A stretch of DNA of 64,000 nucleotides from a virus. Positions 1 through 9,148 of this stretch are shown here, one piece after another. The stretch is taken from the IMG/VR virus record IMGVR_UViG_3300042923_000607, positions 1-64,000 of that record; one strand, 5' to 3'. The translations under genes and the position numbers were made by a program. Position 1 is the stretch's first letter. Every line of letters starts with the position of its first letter. The notes under the pieces were generated by a model, which saw only the letters and a list, made by a program, of their open reading frames with translations, had not been told where the DNA came from and searched no databases.

Positions 1-88
1 TTTCACCTTCTGTTAATTCAACCCAATCATTAGCCTCATTGCATTGCCCGTGGCAATCATCTTCATACAAGCAGCCATTACATCCCAT
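1..88 (-). CDS. Cys-rich small protein, cut by the window edge
   Basis: The 29 N-terminal residues are visible, from an ATG at 88 preceded by an AGGGAGAG ribosome site. Cysteines at 3, 6, 12 and 16 (CxxC then CxxxC) suggest a metal-binding knuckle. It is the last gene of the leftward arm inside the window. Function unknown; the rest lies to the left of position 1. Confidence 0.6.
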   Translation of the reverse strand, partial: MGCNGCLYEDDCHGQCNEANDWVELTEGE

Positions 89-134
89 ATTACTCTCCCT
101 TCTAACCTCACAATCAAATTTAACTTTCATTTAC

Positions 135-275
135 TTATTTAAGTAATATATTCTTTGCTACTTCAAACCCCTTATGCCAACCAATATTTATTCCAATCAT
201 GAACGAAATCCCTATCCCAAAAATCAACAGGATAATTATAAAAATATAGTAAAAATTAGAATTATCTTTGTTCAC
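135..275 (-). CDS. Small single-pass membrane protein, 46 aa
   Basis: GTG start at 275 follows AAAGGAG. Residues about 8-32 form one hydrophobic Ile/Leu/Phe/Gly-rich segment, followed by a short basic tail, so it is likely an inner-membrane microprotein. It lies between the promoter at 362-390 and the Cys-rich gene at 88. No family recognised. The overlapping plus-strand frame has no ribosome site. Confidence 0.6.
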   Translation of the reverse strand: MNKDNSNFYYIFIIILLIFGIGISFMIGINIGWHKGFEVAKNILLK

Positions 276-361
276 ACCTTACTCCTTTCATTCGTTGTTA
301 TGTTCTATATGTTATGTACTAAAAACCTATGCTATCTGGAACTATTTCTTAGTTCTCTTTA

Positions 362-390
362 ATAATAGCACAGGTTTTATCTTCTGTCAA
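362..390 (-). promoter_or_regulatory. Sigma-A type promoter with upstream phage box
   Basis: On the minus strand TTGACA (390-385), a 17-base spacer and TATTAT (367-362). The repeated 17-bp box (392-408) ends one base before the -35. It would drive the genes at 275 and 88. Confidence 0.75.
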
Positions 391-391
391 T

Positions 392-408
392 TGTTTTATA
401 TGTTATTT
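392..408 (-). repeat. Repeated box, exact copy
   Basis: Exact copy of AAATAACATATAAAACA, read on the minus strand, abutting the -35 of the 362-390 promoter. Other exact copies are at 8378, 16673, 19765 and 36527. Probably a phage regulator site (see findings). Confidence 0.7.
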
Positions 409-415
409 AGTAAAA

Positions 416-667
416 TTATTTCACTACTTTCATTCCTAGAGAAATCGCTTCTTCTAACCACTCTGAATATTCGCTTTTTGATATGCTAGGTCTACCCTCG
501 CTCAAATTCACTACATAATCACGACGTGGCAAGAGATCCCGGTAAATCGTCTGATATTTCAAAGAGCCATCTATTTCAGCCATGGCTACAGCGTCCTCTT
601 CAGAGGCGGCTTCTATTTCCCATATCTGCACGAAATGACCATACTGCTTAGATACATTAAATTTCAT
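416..667 (-). CDS. Hypothetical protein, 83 aa
   Basis: ATG at 667 after GAGGTGGTG. An acidic, single-domain protein that begins with a beta-like stretch (Val-Ser-Lys-Gln-Tyr) and an alanine/glutamate-rich helix. The start resembles the small phage DpnD/PcfM-like folds, but I do not assign a family. It sits downstream of the ERCC4 nuclease; its stop precedes the next promoter. Confidence 0.6.
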   Translation of the reverse strand: MKFNVSKQYGHFVQIWEIEAASEEDAVAMAEIDGSLKYQTIYRDLLPRRDYVVNLSEGRPSISKSEYSEWLEEAISLGMKVVK

Positions 668-681
668 TTAATCACACCACC

Positions 682-1212
682 TCATTTTAATAAATATCGT
701 ATGTAATACTGCATTACTCCTAGAATATAAATAGGGGAATAGGATTTATCCTTAATAAACATAATTTGCAAATCATATTTAATATTAAAACTGTGGAGAG
801 AGGCGAGAAAGCTTTTCTTGTTATAATCTGTATTATAGTTTCCTTTTACCAAATCTTCGTAAGTTGCGTTTTCAATAAGTAAATGTTTCCTTTTAGCATA
901 TGACGTTGCAAATTCATCATTAAATCTTACCCTTGTTTGAGTAAAACATCCCGATAATTCCTCAAGGGAATTTTTCCTTTCCAGTATTACGTCATTATAA
1001 AATATCATATCATTATAAATGCCCAAATCAGGATTTTTTGGAAGTTTTGCGCTATAGTCTCCACACGGCAATGCAATTTTTTCATATGGAACTTTATGCT
1101 TATCGTAATATTGCGTCACATGGTCTTGCTTTTCTCTGGTATCTACTAAAATGACAATTGATTTAATGAGTTCATTCATTTCTGAATCAGTGTACTTTAT
1201 TCTATTTAGCAT
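682..1212 (-). CDS. ERCC4/XPF-type nuclease, 176 aa
   Basis: Carries the ERCC4 nuclease signature: VDTREKQ near residue 24, GDY near residue 52, and ERK followed by Leu-Glu-Glu-Leu near residues 95-104, matching GDxnERKx3D except that the last acid is displaced. Such phage enzymes cut branched or flap DNA during recombination or repair; substrate here is inferred. Its ATG overlaps the end of the DNA polymerase reading frame, so the two are translationally coupled. Complete for a single-domain version of the family. Confidence 0.8.
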   Translation of the reverse strand: MLNRIKYTDSEMNELIKSIVILVDTREKQDHVTQYYDKHKVPYEKIALPCGDYSAKLPKNPDLGIYNDMIFYNDVILERKNSLEELSGCFTQTRVRFNDEFATSYAKRKHLLIENATYEDLVKGNYNTDYNKKSFLASLHSFNIKYDLQIMFIKDKSYSPIYILGVMQYYIRYLLK

Positions 1213-3561
1213 TTACTGTACCTCTTCCCATTTTTTTAATATCCACCCATTTTGATTTAATATTTTTTCAAAATCTAATAATTTTATCACTGAATACTCA
1301 TTAAGGGAAAGGGTTTCTCCTGGATTGACATAAATATAAAACCGATCTTTTTTACCATTTTTAATGCTTCTTAGTATAACGCTATATTTTCCCATAAAAA
1401 ATTCTATACTTTCAACATTGGTTATCAGGGAATCTATCGAATTATCTTCAAAGCACACATATCCCAAATTGTCCATTTGTAATTTTATTATCTCTGATAT
1501 TGATAAATCAGAAGGTTGTTGATTATTAATTATATAATCATAAAGAGCAGTTCCATTTAATTTTGTAATAGATTTTACTGATTCTTTTCCAAATAATGCG
1601 GCCGTTTCAATTCGTACACCATGCTTCACAAGTCTTTCTTTTGTAATAGAAGTTTTTTCATATAAAAGTTTATATAAATCTAATTGTTGTAATAAGTTTT
1701 TTATTGTACCAAACTTACTAAAATAGCCAACCAAAATTAAGTTTTTAAAATCTTTAGTTTTTGACAAAGAGTTATTCAAAACAGATTCAATTATTTGATG
1801 AAAAGATGTATATGAGTCATCAATTAATTCGTATACATCAAGTTTAGTATCTTCTTCTGTCACTTCAATAAAATCGCCATATCGTTTGTTTGCTAACTCT
1901 ATATACCAATTTTTATCAAGTTTATCAATTATTTTTTTATCAATAACTGCATCATTATAAATGAATGCAATATCTGGAGTGTTACCAACTTTATCGGCTT
2001 TCCCATTTCTAAACTTATATATTCCACCATCAGTGGGGTCTTTAGAAGCAAACAGTCTTAATACCCTTTCAGATAATACAGTTTCCCCATGCATTCCATA
2101 TTCATAATCTTTTCCGATTTTTATTACTTTTTGAAAAGCTATTAAATCCTCACATTCCATTATAGTTTTTTCTAGTGGTATATTTTTAACTAGTTTATTG
2201 ACAAGTGCTTTATTAACTATTGGCAAATCATAATCTAAATCATTTAGTTTTTTAACATACGCACCTTTTGATTTATAATGTCCATCTTCAGCCATAATAA
2301 CATAGTTATTAACATCTTTTTGAAACACTGTAACGTAGGTGTCATGTTCTAAATCCAATCTAGTTCTTTTACTCCACTCATCACAAACTGTTACGTATTC
2401 ATCATAATAACTTGAATTAGGAAGTTTGACTAATATTCCATCTGTATTAGACTGTATTAATTCGCATTGCGATCCAAAATGCATTTCAATTTTTTCAATT
2501 AAATCTAATAATAATAGTTGTCCAGTTACACAAACATTGTTAGCCATCAAGGGATCAAACAATTGGTTATATTTATCTTTCATTGCACCATATGTGGAAT
2601 TTAAAACAATTTTATAAGGAAGCTGCATTGGATTTTTTGCTTTTTTGAGCTCGAGTCTTTTATCTCTTATACGTCTATAACTTTGCATATCCGGCACATT
2701 TCTGGATAAATAGTCATACTCTATCATAATTGAAGGATAAAGCGATGCTACATCTGACATTATATAAAATCCATTTCCGCTATAGTTTGATATTGCTCCA
2801 TGTATTCCTCCCCATGCAAAAATATGAGGAACATTATATACTTTTGTTTTTAGAGACATATTATAGTTTAAATTTATTTTACATTTATACCAATCAACTA
2901 TGTATTTATATTTTTTAGAAATCGCCAGTGTTTCAGGAAAAGTGATATTGAAATCATCAAATCTATCTTTTTCGTTTTTTGCGCCTAATATAATTGCTGA
3001 AAGTTGAGCTTTTGTTTTATTCATATAGTTTTTTGGTAAATTAAAAGCTTCAACCAATGAGGTTTGACTTTCTAATTCTTCTGGCTGTCTTTTGAAAACT
3101 TCTATCGTTTGTTCAACGTCATGAATACAATACTTTTTAGTAAGTTCCAACTCTGATTCAGTTAGTTTTCTTTTAATATTAAAGTCTACGCTTGTTTCTC
3201 TTATATCATTTCCCATAAATGCTTCTAACTGCTTTAATGATTTTGTTTTATCAATCATACAATCATAAATAAGAAGTTCAATGTCTTTAAATTTCTTTGA
3301 ATACTGACCACCCTTATTCCCATCAATTATAATAAAATCATTAACTTTTTTAGGATCAATTCCGCATAATATAGCCTTGAAAATAAACTGATCATAGCTC
3401 CTAGCATTATATCCAATAAATACCTGATTTTTATTATTCTCATAAAAACTAACAAGCTCATCTGTATTATTGATTATTATTTTTCGTTTATTACCATCAT
3501 TTGTATCTATAAATACAAACATCCAATCTTTATAAAATACTTCGCAGTCAAAGCACCACAT
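1213..3561 (-). CDS. Family B-type DNA polymerase with 3'-5' exonuclease, 782 aa
   Basis: The replicative polymerase. Exonuclease motifs are visible as FDCEVF (residues 4-9), YNARSYDQF (about 52) and YCIHDVEQT (about 146). Polymerase motifs follow: DVASLYPSIMIEY (motif A, about 269), KIVLNSTYGAM (motif B, about 320) and QSNTDGI (motif C, about 370, in place of YxDTD). These mark family B rather than A. The ATG at 3561 has AAAAGGAGATGATGAC before it. It lies between primase-helicase and ERCC4 nuclease in one leftward replication operon. The C-terminal third has no motif I can name. Confidence 0.88.
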   Translation of the reverse strand: MWCFDCEVFYKDWMFVFIDTNDGNKRKIIINNTDELVSFYENNKNQVFIGYNARSYDQFIFKAILCGIDPKKVNDFIIIDGNKGGQYSKKFKDIELLIYDCMIDKTKSLKQLEAFMGNDIRETSVDFNIKRKLTESELELTKKYCIHDVEQTIEVFKRQPEELESQTSLVEAFNLPKNYMNKTKAQLSAIILGAKNEKDRFDDFNITFPETLAISKKYKYIVDWYKCKINLNYNMSLKTKVYNVPHIFAWGGIHGAISNYSGNGFYIMSDVASLYPSIMIEYDYLSRNVPDMQSYRRIRDKRLELKKAKNPMQLPYKIVLNSTYGAMKDKYNQLFDPLMANNVCVTGQLLLLDLIEKIEMHFGSQCELIQSNTDGILVKLPNSSYYDEYVTVCDEWSKRTRLDLEHDTYVTVFQKDVNNYVIMAEDGHYKSKGAYVKKLNDLDYDLPIVNKALVNKLVKNIPLEKTIMECEDLIAFQKVIKIGKDYEYGMHGETVLSERVLRLFASKDPTDGGIYKFRNGKADKVGNTPDIAFIYNDAVIDKKIIDKLDKNWYIELANKRYGDFIEVTEEDTKLDVYELIDDSYTSFHQIIESVLNNSLSKTKDFKNLILVGYFSKFGTIKNLLQQLDLYKLLYEKTSITKERLVKHGVRIETAALFGKESVKSITKLNGTALYDYIINNQQPSDLSISEIIKLQMDNLGYVCFEDNSIDSLITNVESIEFFMGKYSVILRSIKNGKKDRFYIYVNPGETLSLNEYSVIKLLDFEKILNQNGWILKKWEEVQ

Positions 3562-3575
3562 GTCATCATCTCCTT

Positions 3576-5468
3576 TTATTCAAATGGTAGTTCTTTAGTA
3601 TTTGGATAGTGTATTTTATTTTCGTATGTTGCTTTATCCCAAGCGTATTTTCTGTCAAACTCTGTTTCATTGGTATAGAATCGTCTTGACTTATTATCAT
3701 AAAACATTCCAACTTCTAAGCCTTCTCTTCCTCGTAATCTGTCTTTTAAAACATCTAAGATAACATCAAATTTTACTGGGTTTTTTATATCTTCTTTTTC
3801 CTTTTTCTGAACTCTATACAAGCTGAAAAGTCTATGTGCTAAGTCAACCGAAGTGCCCATTCCTTGAACATCAAATTTAGTTAATCTTCTCATTGTATCA
3901 ATCTTTTTCGGATGAATTACCAAAAACACTACAACGTGGTATTTTCTTGCAAAAGATATCAACCAATTTATTAAATCTACTTGTTTTTGCCATTTTGAAT
4001 CATCCGTACAAGATAGATTTAGACTTGACATATTATCTAAAATGAATAATTTACACCCAAACTTTCTAACACAGTCTTCCATTGATTTTTTTATATCTTC
4101 TATATCATTTGTACATTCATCTTTATACAGATAGAAATGTTTTTTATAAAATTCGCTTATACTTTTTTTTGCTTCTTTTTTTACGGTATAATATGTACTA
4201 CCAAAAGCATTACTATGTTCATCAACATTTCTCGATCCAGCAAATATTGAGTCTATCCAATTTTTAGTAAGATAATTTGGCATTTCTCCAGAATACATCC
4301 ACACATCTTTACCTTGATCTATGGAATTGCAAGTTAGTTGTCCTAAAAAACTAGATTTTCCTCCCCCATTAACACCTGTTAAAATATTAAATGTTCCATA
4401 AAAAAGTCTCATTAATTCCCTATCAAGTGTTTCAATTCCAGTTGTAATTCCATCAATTGTTGAAATATCAATATCATCAACATCTGAAAAATCAATTACA
4501 GAATCTACGGGTGTATCTTTTGCATTTAAAATCATATTCATAACAAAACTCTTACCAAAAGCTTGTAGAGTATCGTTCATATCTTTAATTGGGATTCTTG
4601 TTCCCTTATCTGTAATTTTTTCTTTTGGATATTCTATATATTTTGTTCTCCAAGATCCCAATCTATAAATACATTCTTTACGCATTTTAGTACCAGCGTC
4701 ATCATTGTCAGAGGCTATGATTATATTATCAAATTGTTCTAACCACTCCCAATTTTCCTCTATCCAATGAAAATCATGTGCACCAAATGGAATTGATACG
4801 GTATTAAAATAGCCCGATTCTATAGCGGAGGCAGCATCTCCTTCCCCTTCTATAATCAACAACGGATAGTTTGGATTCACCCTATTCATATTGAATAATA
4901 AATGTATTTTATCGGAATCTCCCTGCTTCCAGTTTTTTGCTTCTCCTTTATCTAAACTTCTAGAAGGTCTGTATTTAATCATGGTTAACACATCATTAGC
5001 ATCATAATATCGAAATACGGTGTTTGAATAAGTGTCACTTCCAAAATTAAGATAATCCAATGTGTCCTTTGATAATCCCCTTTTCGCCCAGTACTCATAT
5101 ACTTTAGCCATGTCTCCGCTTTCATCTTTCGGATATCTAAATTGCGTTTTAGTCTTTACATCCTTCTCTCCAAAAGAATAACTTATTTCTGCGTACTCAA
5201 ACAGTTTTTGAATAGCTGATAAAAATGTGTTGCCTTTCTGAAGTAAAACATCTATTAAATCAATATTTTGACCACATCCAAAACAATGAAAGCAGTAATG
5301 TTTTTTATCATAAATAAAACTCGGTGTTTTTTCTCCATGAAAAGGACATAAAGCTTTTAAATTCTTTTCGTCAAATCCTTCTAGGTTTAATAATTCTGCT
5401 ATCAGTGTTGCATTTTTATCACCCAACTTTTCTTTAGCCTGTTCAATCAGTTCTTTGTCTATTATCAA
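3576..5468 (-). CDS. Primase-helicase (CHC2 zinc finger, Toprim, DnaB-like ATPase)
   Basis: A T7 gp4-like bifunctional protein that primes and unwinds at the fork. Zinc ligands C41, H44, C59, C62 (CPFH, CFHC) form a CHC2 finger. A Toprim core follows (IIEGEGD, then ASDNDDAG), then a RecA-type helicase with Walker A GVNGGGKSS near residue 365 and Walker B KLFILDN. I chose TTG at 5468, about seven bases after AAGGAG; an in-frame ATG at 5486 is the alternative and lies on top of that site. The start overlaps the preceding 129-aa gene. Confidence 0.88.
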   Translation of the reverse strand: MIIDKELIEQAKEKLGDKNATLIAELLNLEGFDEKNLKALCPFHGEKTPSFIYDKKHYCFHCFGCGQNIDLIDVLLQKGNTFLSAIQKLFEYAEISYSFGEKDVKTKTQFRYPKDESGDMAKVYEYWAKRGLSKDTLDYLNFGSDTYSNTVFRYYDANDVLTMIKYRPSRSLDKGEAKNWKQGDSDKIHLLFNMNRVNPNYPLLIIEGEGDAASAIESGYFNTVSIPFGAHDFHWIEENWEWLEQFDNIIIASDNDDAGTKMRKECIYRLGSWRTKYIEYPKEKITDKGTRIPIKDMNDTLQAFGKSFVMNMILNAKDTPVDSVIDFSDVDDIDISTIDGITTGIETLDRELMRLFYGTFNILTGVNGGGKSSFLGQLTCNSIDQGKDVWMYSGEMPNYLTKNWIDSIFAGSRNVDEHSNAFGSTYYTVKKEAKKSISEFYKKHFYLYKDECTNDIEDIKKSMEDCVRKFGCKLFILDNMSSLNLSCTDDSKWQKQVDLINWLISFARKYHVVVFLVIHPKKIDTMRRLTKFDVQGMGTSVDLAHRLFSLYRVQKKEKEDIKNPVKFDVILDVLKDRLRGREGLEVGMFYDNKSRRFYTNETEFDRKYAWDKATYENKIHYPNTKELPFE

Positions 5469-5832
5469 ACTTATCTTCTCCTTCATTCCACAACTTGAAT
5501 ATGAGTTTATTTTTTGGTAAATAGTGAAGTGCATATGGTGAATTAATCTTTACTTTTTTCTTAACAATGTAATTCAATGCGAACAGCATATAGTCTGGAT
5601 TAATTTTCTTAGTAAACACTATATTATTTAAAACACTCGTCAACTGAACAAATTCGGCGTTTTCATCTATTTTTTCATAATATAAATCTTTCATCTGTTC
5701 TATTTTTCTATGTATTGCCGCACAGTCCGCATGATATCTTCTCGTTCCAACTGTTACAGCTTCTTCTTGTTTCACCTTTTCACCTTTATGTAAACAATGC
5801 CTATATCCACAAACATAAGTCTTTTCACTCAT
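5443..5832 (-). CDS. Zinc-finger hypothetical protein, 129 aa
   Basis: The N-terminal 40 residues hold C8, C13 and a later H-x-x-C (YHADC), a likely treble-clef or one-zinc knuckle. The rest is a Lys/Tyr/Leu-rich domain. ATG at 5832 after AGGAG. It sits between the RecB-like nuclease and primase-helicase and overlaps the latter, so a replication accessory role (loader or fork protein) is possible but not shown. Confidence 0.65.
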   Translation of the reverse strand: MSEKTYVCGYRHCLHKGEKVKQEEAVTVGTRRYHADCAAIHRKIEQMKDLYYEKIDENAEFVQLTSVLNNIVFTKKINPDYMLFALNYIVKKKVKINSPYALHYLPKNKLIFKLWNEGEDKFDNRQRTD

Positions 5833-5834
5833 TT

Positions 5835-6635
5835 TTACTCCTCATCATTGTTAAATTGTCGGTACTCGCAATTGTCACACACATCGCATAACATATAGCA
5901 ATTTACATAATTAACAAACGGATTAAAAGATTTGTCCTTATATATTTTTTTTATATTATCCAAAGCCCAGTTTTTAGCGTCTTCCAATTCTGCTTCATTA
6001 AATTCTATTCTGTGTCTTGTTTTATTTCTTGGGTAGTTCCATTCCAGGTATTTTGGATAAACCCCATATTTATCATAAATCGCTATACTGTAGAGATATA
6101 ATTGCCTCTTGTGATCTCGATATTCTTCTTCTTTGTTTTTTAAAACTCCCCCGCGTTTTCCTATCGGGGATTCTCCGCTTTTATGATCCCTTAAAACTAT
6201 AGCCATGTCTTTAGTGTTCTTATCTCTCAACAACACATCTATGTATCCGATAAAATTAAACTTACCTATAGTAAATTTAACTTCACCTTCAACCATTAGT
6301 ATTTCAAAGTCCTCGTCTTCCCATTCTAATGTGCTGAAGTAATCTACTCCTGCCATAAACAACTTCTCTTTTGTAGATTCTTTTATGTACGAAGTTACTT
6401 CAAAATCAAAATTTTCTATGTAATAATCAAGGCACTCTTGTTCGTTAAATTCGCGTTTGAAGTATTTTTCAAGAATGCTGTGAATAAATTTTCCGTACTC
6501 TGCATGAAATTTTCTTTCTTTTTTCACTTGCTCTATGTATATTAAGTAAAATTTATATGGACATCGAGTATAGGTTGATAACCTACTAAAACTCCACATC
6601 ATAGCATCTAATTCTTTTTTGTATTTACTCGCCAT
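5835..6635 (-). CDS. PD-(D/E)XK nuclease, RecB/Cas4-like, 266 aa
   Basis: Motif order fits a RecB/Cas4-type exonuclease: SFSRLSTYTRCPY (C25), HSILE (motif I), FIGYIDVLL (D), LRDHKSG (D-x-K) and HKRQLYLYS (motif QxxxY). The C-terminal NCYMLCDVCDNC plus C25 would ligate a 4Fe-4S cluster. Likely a DNA-end resection nuclease working with the SSB and the annealing protein directly upstream in the operon. ATG 6635 preferred; a GTG at 6641 also lies in frame. Confidence 0.82.
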   Translation of the reverse strand: MASKYKKELDAMMWSFSRLSTYTRCPYKFYLIYIEQVKKERKFHAEYGKFIHSILEKYFKREFNEQECLDYYIENFDFEVTSYIKESTKEKLFMAGVDYFSTLEWEDEDFEILMVEGEVKFTIGKFNFIGYIDVLLRDKNTKDMAIVLRDHKSGESPIGKRGGVLKNKEEEYRDHKRQLYLYSIAIYDKYGVYPKYLEWNYPRNKTRHRIEFNEAELEDAKNWALDNIKKIYKDKSFNPFVNYVNCYMLCDVCDNCEYRQFNNDEE

Positions 6636-6705
6636 TGACACCTACTTTCTTAGCTCCCCACACTCATAGTAATGCAGGGAGCCAAACTTTATTTGAACTG
6701 TAATT

Positions 6706-7143
6706 TTAGGAGAATGGCAGCTCTTCATCCAGTCCGTCGGGGATATTCATAAATCCGTCGCCTACGGCTTGACTAGGTGCTGGTCTGTTACTAGATGATT
6801 TGCCCGTATTATTTGTATTTGTATTCGACTCTGACTTAGACGATGCAAAGAATTGATTTTCCACTACGACTTCAGTTGTATAAACTTTCTGCCCCTCTTT
6901 GTTTGTGTAATTTCCAGTTTGAATTCTACCAGTAACAGCCACTTGCTGCCCCTGTTTAAAATATTTCTCCGCAAACTCTCCTGATTTACCAAATGCAATT
7001 ATATTAATAAAATCAGCCTCTTCTTTTTTACCAATCCTATTAACTGCAAGAGTATATCTTGCAATAGCCACGGGGTTCTCTCCCTGTGAATATCTAACTT
7101 CAGGATTTCTTGTTAATCTTCCCATAATATTTACTGAATTCAT
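6706..7143 (-). CDS. ssb: Single-stranded DNA-binding protein, 145 aa
   Basis: Classic bacterial/phage SSB: MNSVNIMGRLTRNPEVRY start, OB-fold core with FINIIAFGK and GRIQTGNYTN, a low-complexity Ser/Asn linker, and an acidic tip ending in ELPFS, close to the canonical DDDIPF tail that recruits partner proteins. Full length. It lies between the annealing protein and the RecB-like nuclease. Confidence 0.95.
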   Translation of the reverse strand: MNSVNIMGRLTRNPEVRYSQGENPVAIARYTLAVNRIGKKEEADFINIIAFGKSGEFAEKYFKQGQQVAVTGRIQTGNYTNKEGQKVYTTEVVVENQFFASSKSESNTNTNNTGKSSSNRPAPSQAVGDGFMNIPDGLDEELPFS

Positions 7144-7171
7144 ATTTAATCTCCTATTATTGTTTTATATT

Positions 7172-7819
7172 TTATTTTCTAAGTGATAATATTTTAGTTT
7201 TTAGCATCTTTAACTCTTCTGAGTCCTCGCACAACCTATAGTCTCCATTATATAATTCTGGTAAGTTATCGATACAAGTTTTCTGCAATAGTTTTTTAAC
7301 CTCTTCAGTACCCCCTAGGGTTACAATTTTCTTTGAGATTAATTCTTTAAGTTCATCTTGTAACTTCTCGACTAGTTTTACTTCCTGTGGCAGATCCTCT
7401 CCCTCATATATATAAATACCTATACCAAACGACGCACAGCATTTAGTTAAGCATCTAGCTATAGATTTTTGCACATCCGTCGAGGTTATCTTTGTCAGTG
7501 AGATACTTTGGTTTTTAAAATCCATAACTGCCAATTCTTGCGGTTGAGACAGTCCGTTTGCTGTTATTTCCACCTCTACCCAACATGTTCTTCCGTCTGT
7601 ATGATATGGAGTAAACTCTGGAACATAATAGGTTTCTTCCCCATAAGTAAACTGTAGATCTTTTTCGTTTTTTATGACTCTATATATAGCATCCGGATAT
7701 ATAGTTTTCATAAAGTTCCAAGCTGAAGCCCAGCTTAAATATTTAAGTTTATTCTTTTCTTTAACTTTATCATTTACGTTCAAATCTCTTGCTTGAATAA
7801 ATAAATTAGTTTCTGCCAT
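7172..7819 (-). CDS. DUF1071-type single-strand annealing protein, 215 aa
   Basis: Resembles the DUF1071 family (YLSWASAWNFMK near residue 28, then YxVPEFTPYHTDGRTCWVEVEI and VQKSIARCLTKC). Proteins of this type are considered phage recombinases of the Rad52/Erf/Sak group. Its place next to SSB and a RecB-like exonuclease matches a phage annealing recombination module. Family assignment from memory; activity inferred. Confidence 0.72.
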   Translation of the reverse strand: MAETNLFIQARDLNVNDKVKEKNKLKYLSWASAWNFMKTIYPDAIYRVIKNEKDLQFTYGEETYYVPEFTPYHTDGRTCWVEVEITANGLSQPQELAVMDFKNQSISLTKITSTDVQKSIARCLTKCCASFGIGIYIYEGEDLPQEVKLVEKLQDELKELISKKIVTLGGTEEVKKLLQKTCIDNLPELYNGDYRLCEDSEELKMLKTKILSLRK

Positions 7820-7852
7820 AAAACTCCTTTCACGATAAAAAGCCGATTTGGT

Positions 7853-8173
7853 TTAGTCTTCTAAAAAAGAAAATATACTACGGAAATTTGAAGGATGCCA
7901 AAGATCTCTAGCGGCAAACAACTCTCCGTTTAAATTATAGACAGATACAGATTTACCGGTTGCTAAATTAAACTCCTTAATCATCGTGTTCAGATTTATT
8001 ATTTCTTTTTTAATCTCTTCAAATGCCTTAATCTCTTCTTTTTCTTTGGCTCTTTTTTCTTCTTCTTTAGTTTTTAATCCTTCTTCATAGGCTATTACTT
8101 CTTTTTCTAATTTGTAATAATCTTCGCCTGCAAATGTTTTTCCGTCGTTTGCTGTTACTGTAATAATTTTCAT
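7853..8173 (-). CDS. Coiled-coil hypothetical protein, 106 aa
   Basis: Start taken at ATG 8173 after AAAGGAGAG; a longer in-frame start at 8209 lacks a ribosome site. The N-terminal beta segment (IITVTANDGKTF) is followed by a strongly charged Glu/Lys helix around residues 25-65, likely coiled coil. No family recognised. Upstream of the annealing protein. Confidence 0.65.
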   Translation of the reverse strand: MKIITVTANDGKTFAGEDYYKLEKEVIAYEEGLKTKEEEKRAKEKEEIKAFEEIKKEIINLNTMIKEFNLATGKSVSVYNLNGELFAARDLWHPSNFRSIFSFLED

Positions 8174-8196
8174 ATATGTACTCTCCTTTAAATAAT

Positions 8197-8355
8197 TTAG
8201 AAATTCCAACCTCTAACGTCTTTTTTGCGATTAATTGTTAGTCCAATATCAGATCTGTAAAGATAAACTCTTTCGTCATCCTGGCGTTTGAATTCATAAA
8301 GATAAACATCTTGAACGCCTTTTCTCTCTAACCACTCATACTGTTCACGACTCAT
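8197..8355 (-). CDS. Small hypothetical protein, 52 aa
   Basis: ATG at 8355 after AAAGGTGGTG. Tyr/Arg/Asp-rich, ending in Gly-Trp-Asn-Phe, no membrane segment. It is separated from the next upstream gene by an exact copy of the repeated box, with no promoter in the gap. Confidence 0.6.
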   Translation of the reverse strand: MSREQYEWLERKGVQDVYLYEFKRQDDERVYLYRSDIGLTINRKKDVRGWNF

Positions 8356-8377
8356 AATAATCACCACCTTTCATTGA

Positions 8378-8394
8378 TGTTTTATATGTTATTT
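8378..8394 (-). repeat. Repeated box, exact copy without a promoter
   Basis: 17/17 match to AAATAACATATAAAACA (minus strand), in the short gap between two genes, about 20 bases before the ribosome site of the 8355 gene. No -35/-10 pair follows, so the box is not merely an UP element. Confidence 0.65.
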
Positions 8395-8662
8395 ATTCTT
8401 CGTTAACTCTGGATGCGATAATCTCAAGTGTATCAGGTAAAATTTTATCTGATGTCCAAATCTCTTTATGGGCTTCATTATTTGGGGTAATAAGAAAGCT
8501 AAACGACTTCTTTTTGCTGCTAATCTTATCAAGGAAACCCTCTTTAACCTCTCCAGTGTCTACCGTAAATTTGATTAACATTCCTTCGTCAATTCTCAAC
8601 TCTCTTTCTTCGCTTAAAATAACATTGATACTCTTGTATGCTTTTCCTTTTGAAATAATCAT
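8393..8662 (-). CDS. Hypothetical protein, 89 aa
   Basis: ATG at 8662 after AAGGAG. Alternating beta-strand pattern with Lys/Glu-rich turns; looks like a small all-beta domain. No family recognised. Its last codons overlap the repeated box. Confidence 0.6.
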   Translation of the reverse strand: MIISKGKAYKSINVILSEERELRIDEGMLIKFTVDTGEVKEGFLDKISSKKKSFSFLITPNNEAHKEIWTSDKILPDTLEIIASRVNEE

Positions 8663-8677
8663 GATGTGTAATCTCCT

Positions 8678-8857
8678 TTATTTTTTATTAATATTATCAA
8701 TCCAACAATTACAAATTTCCAAAATAGATTCTTTTGTTATATCGGCATTTTGTAACTCAACGAATTTCTTTAGTGTCTCAAGTATTGAAATAGCTCCTTT
8801 GTTGTACATGTCAGCGGCAATTTCAACCATTTCATTCTTAAACTCTTCTTTATCTAT
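8678..8857 (-). CDS. Helical hypothetical protein, 59 aa, probable AUA start
   Basis: The only well-placed initiation codon is ATA at 8857, eight bases after GGAGG. A TTG at 8875 is in frame but precedes that ribosome site and has none of its own. Sequence is amphipathic helical (EEFKNEMVEIAADM), ending in a Cys/Trp motif. Function unknown. See the finding on AUU/AUA starts. Confidence 0.6.
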   Translation of the reverse strand: MDKEEFKNEMVEIAADMYNKGAISILETLKKFVELQNADITKESILEICNCWIDNINKK

Positions 8858-8903
8858 TAGTGCCACCTCCTTCAAATTGTGAATAAAAGCCTTGTTTTAT
8901 CTA

Positions 8904-9089
8904 TTATTTGATCGCTAAGTTTTTAATTATATCTTTTTTAGTATCTTCATCTGTCATATCCCATACGTCTACTAAATTATTAAGTACATCTTTAAATTTT
9001 CTGAAGCTATCGTCATCTTCTCTAGTCTCTACGCCAAGTTCATTTAAAAAAGTTTCAACTTCTAAAAGATTAAATGTTATTCTATTCAT
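8904..9089 (-). CDS. Small acidic hypothetical protein, 61 aa
   Basis: ATG at 9089 after GAGGTG. Helical and acidic (ETREDDDSFRKF, WDMTDEDTKKD). Stand-alone small early gene; no family recognised. Confidence 0.55.
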   Translation of the reverse strand: MNRITFNLLEVETFLNELGVETREDDDSFRKFKDVLNNLVDVWDMTDEDTKKDIIKNLAIK

Positions 9090-9148
9090 AAGTTCACCTC
9101 ACTTTCATTATCATTCGTCGATTTCATATACTGTTTTATATGTCACTT

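Noticed and set aside
174-489. Plus-strand reading frames over the small membrane gene
   Set aside because: No ribosome site; the minus strand has a promoter, a good site and a membrane-protein frame in the same place.
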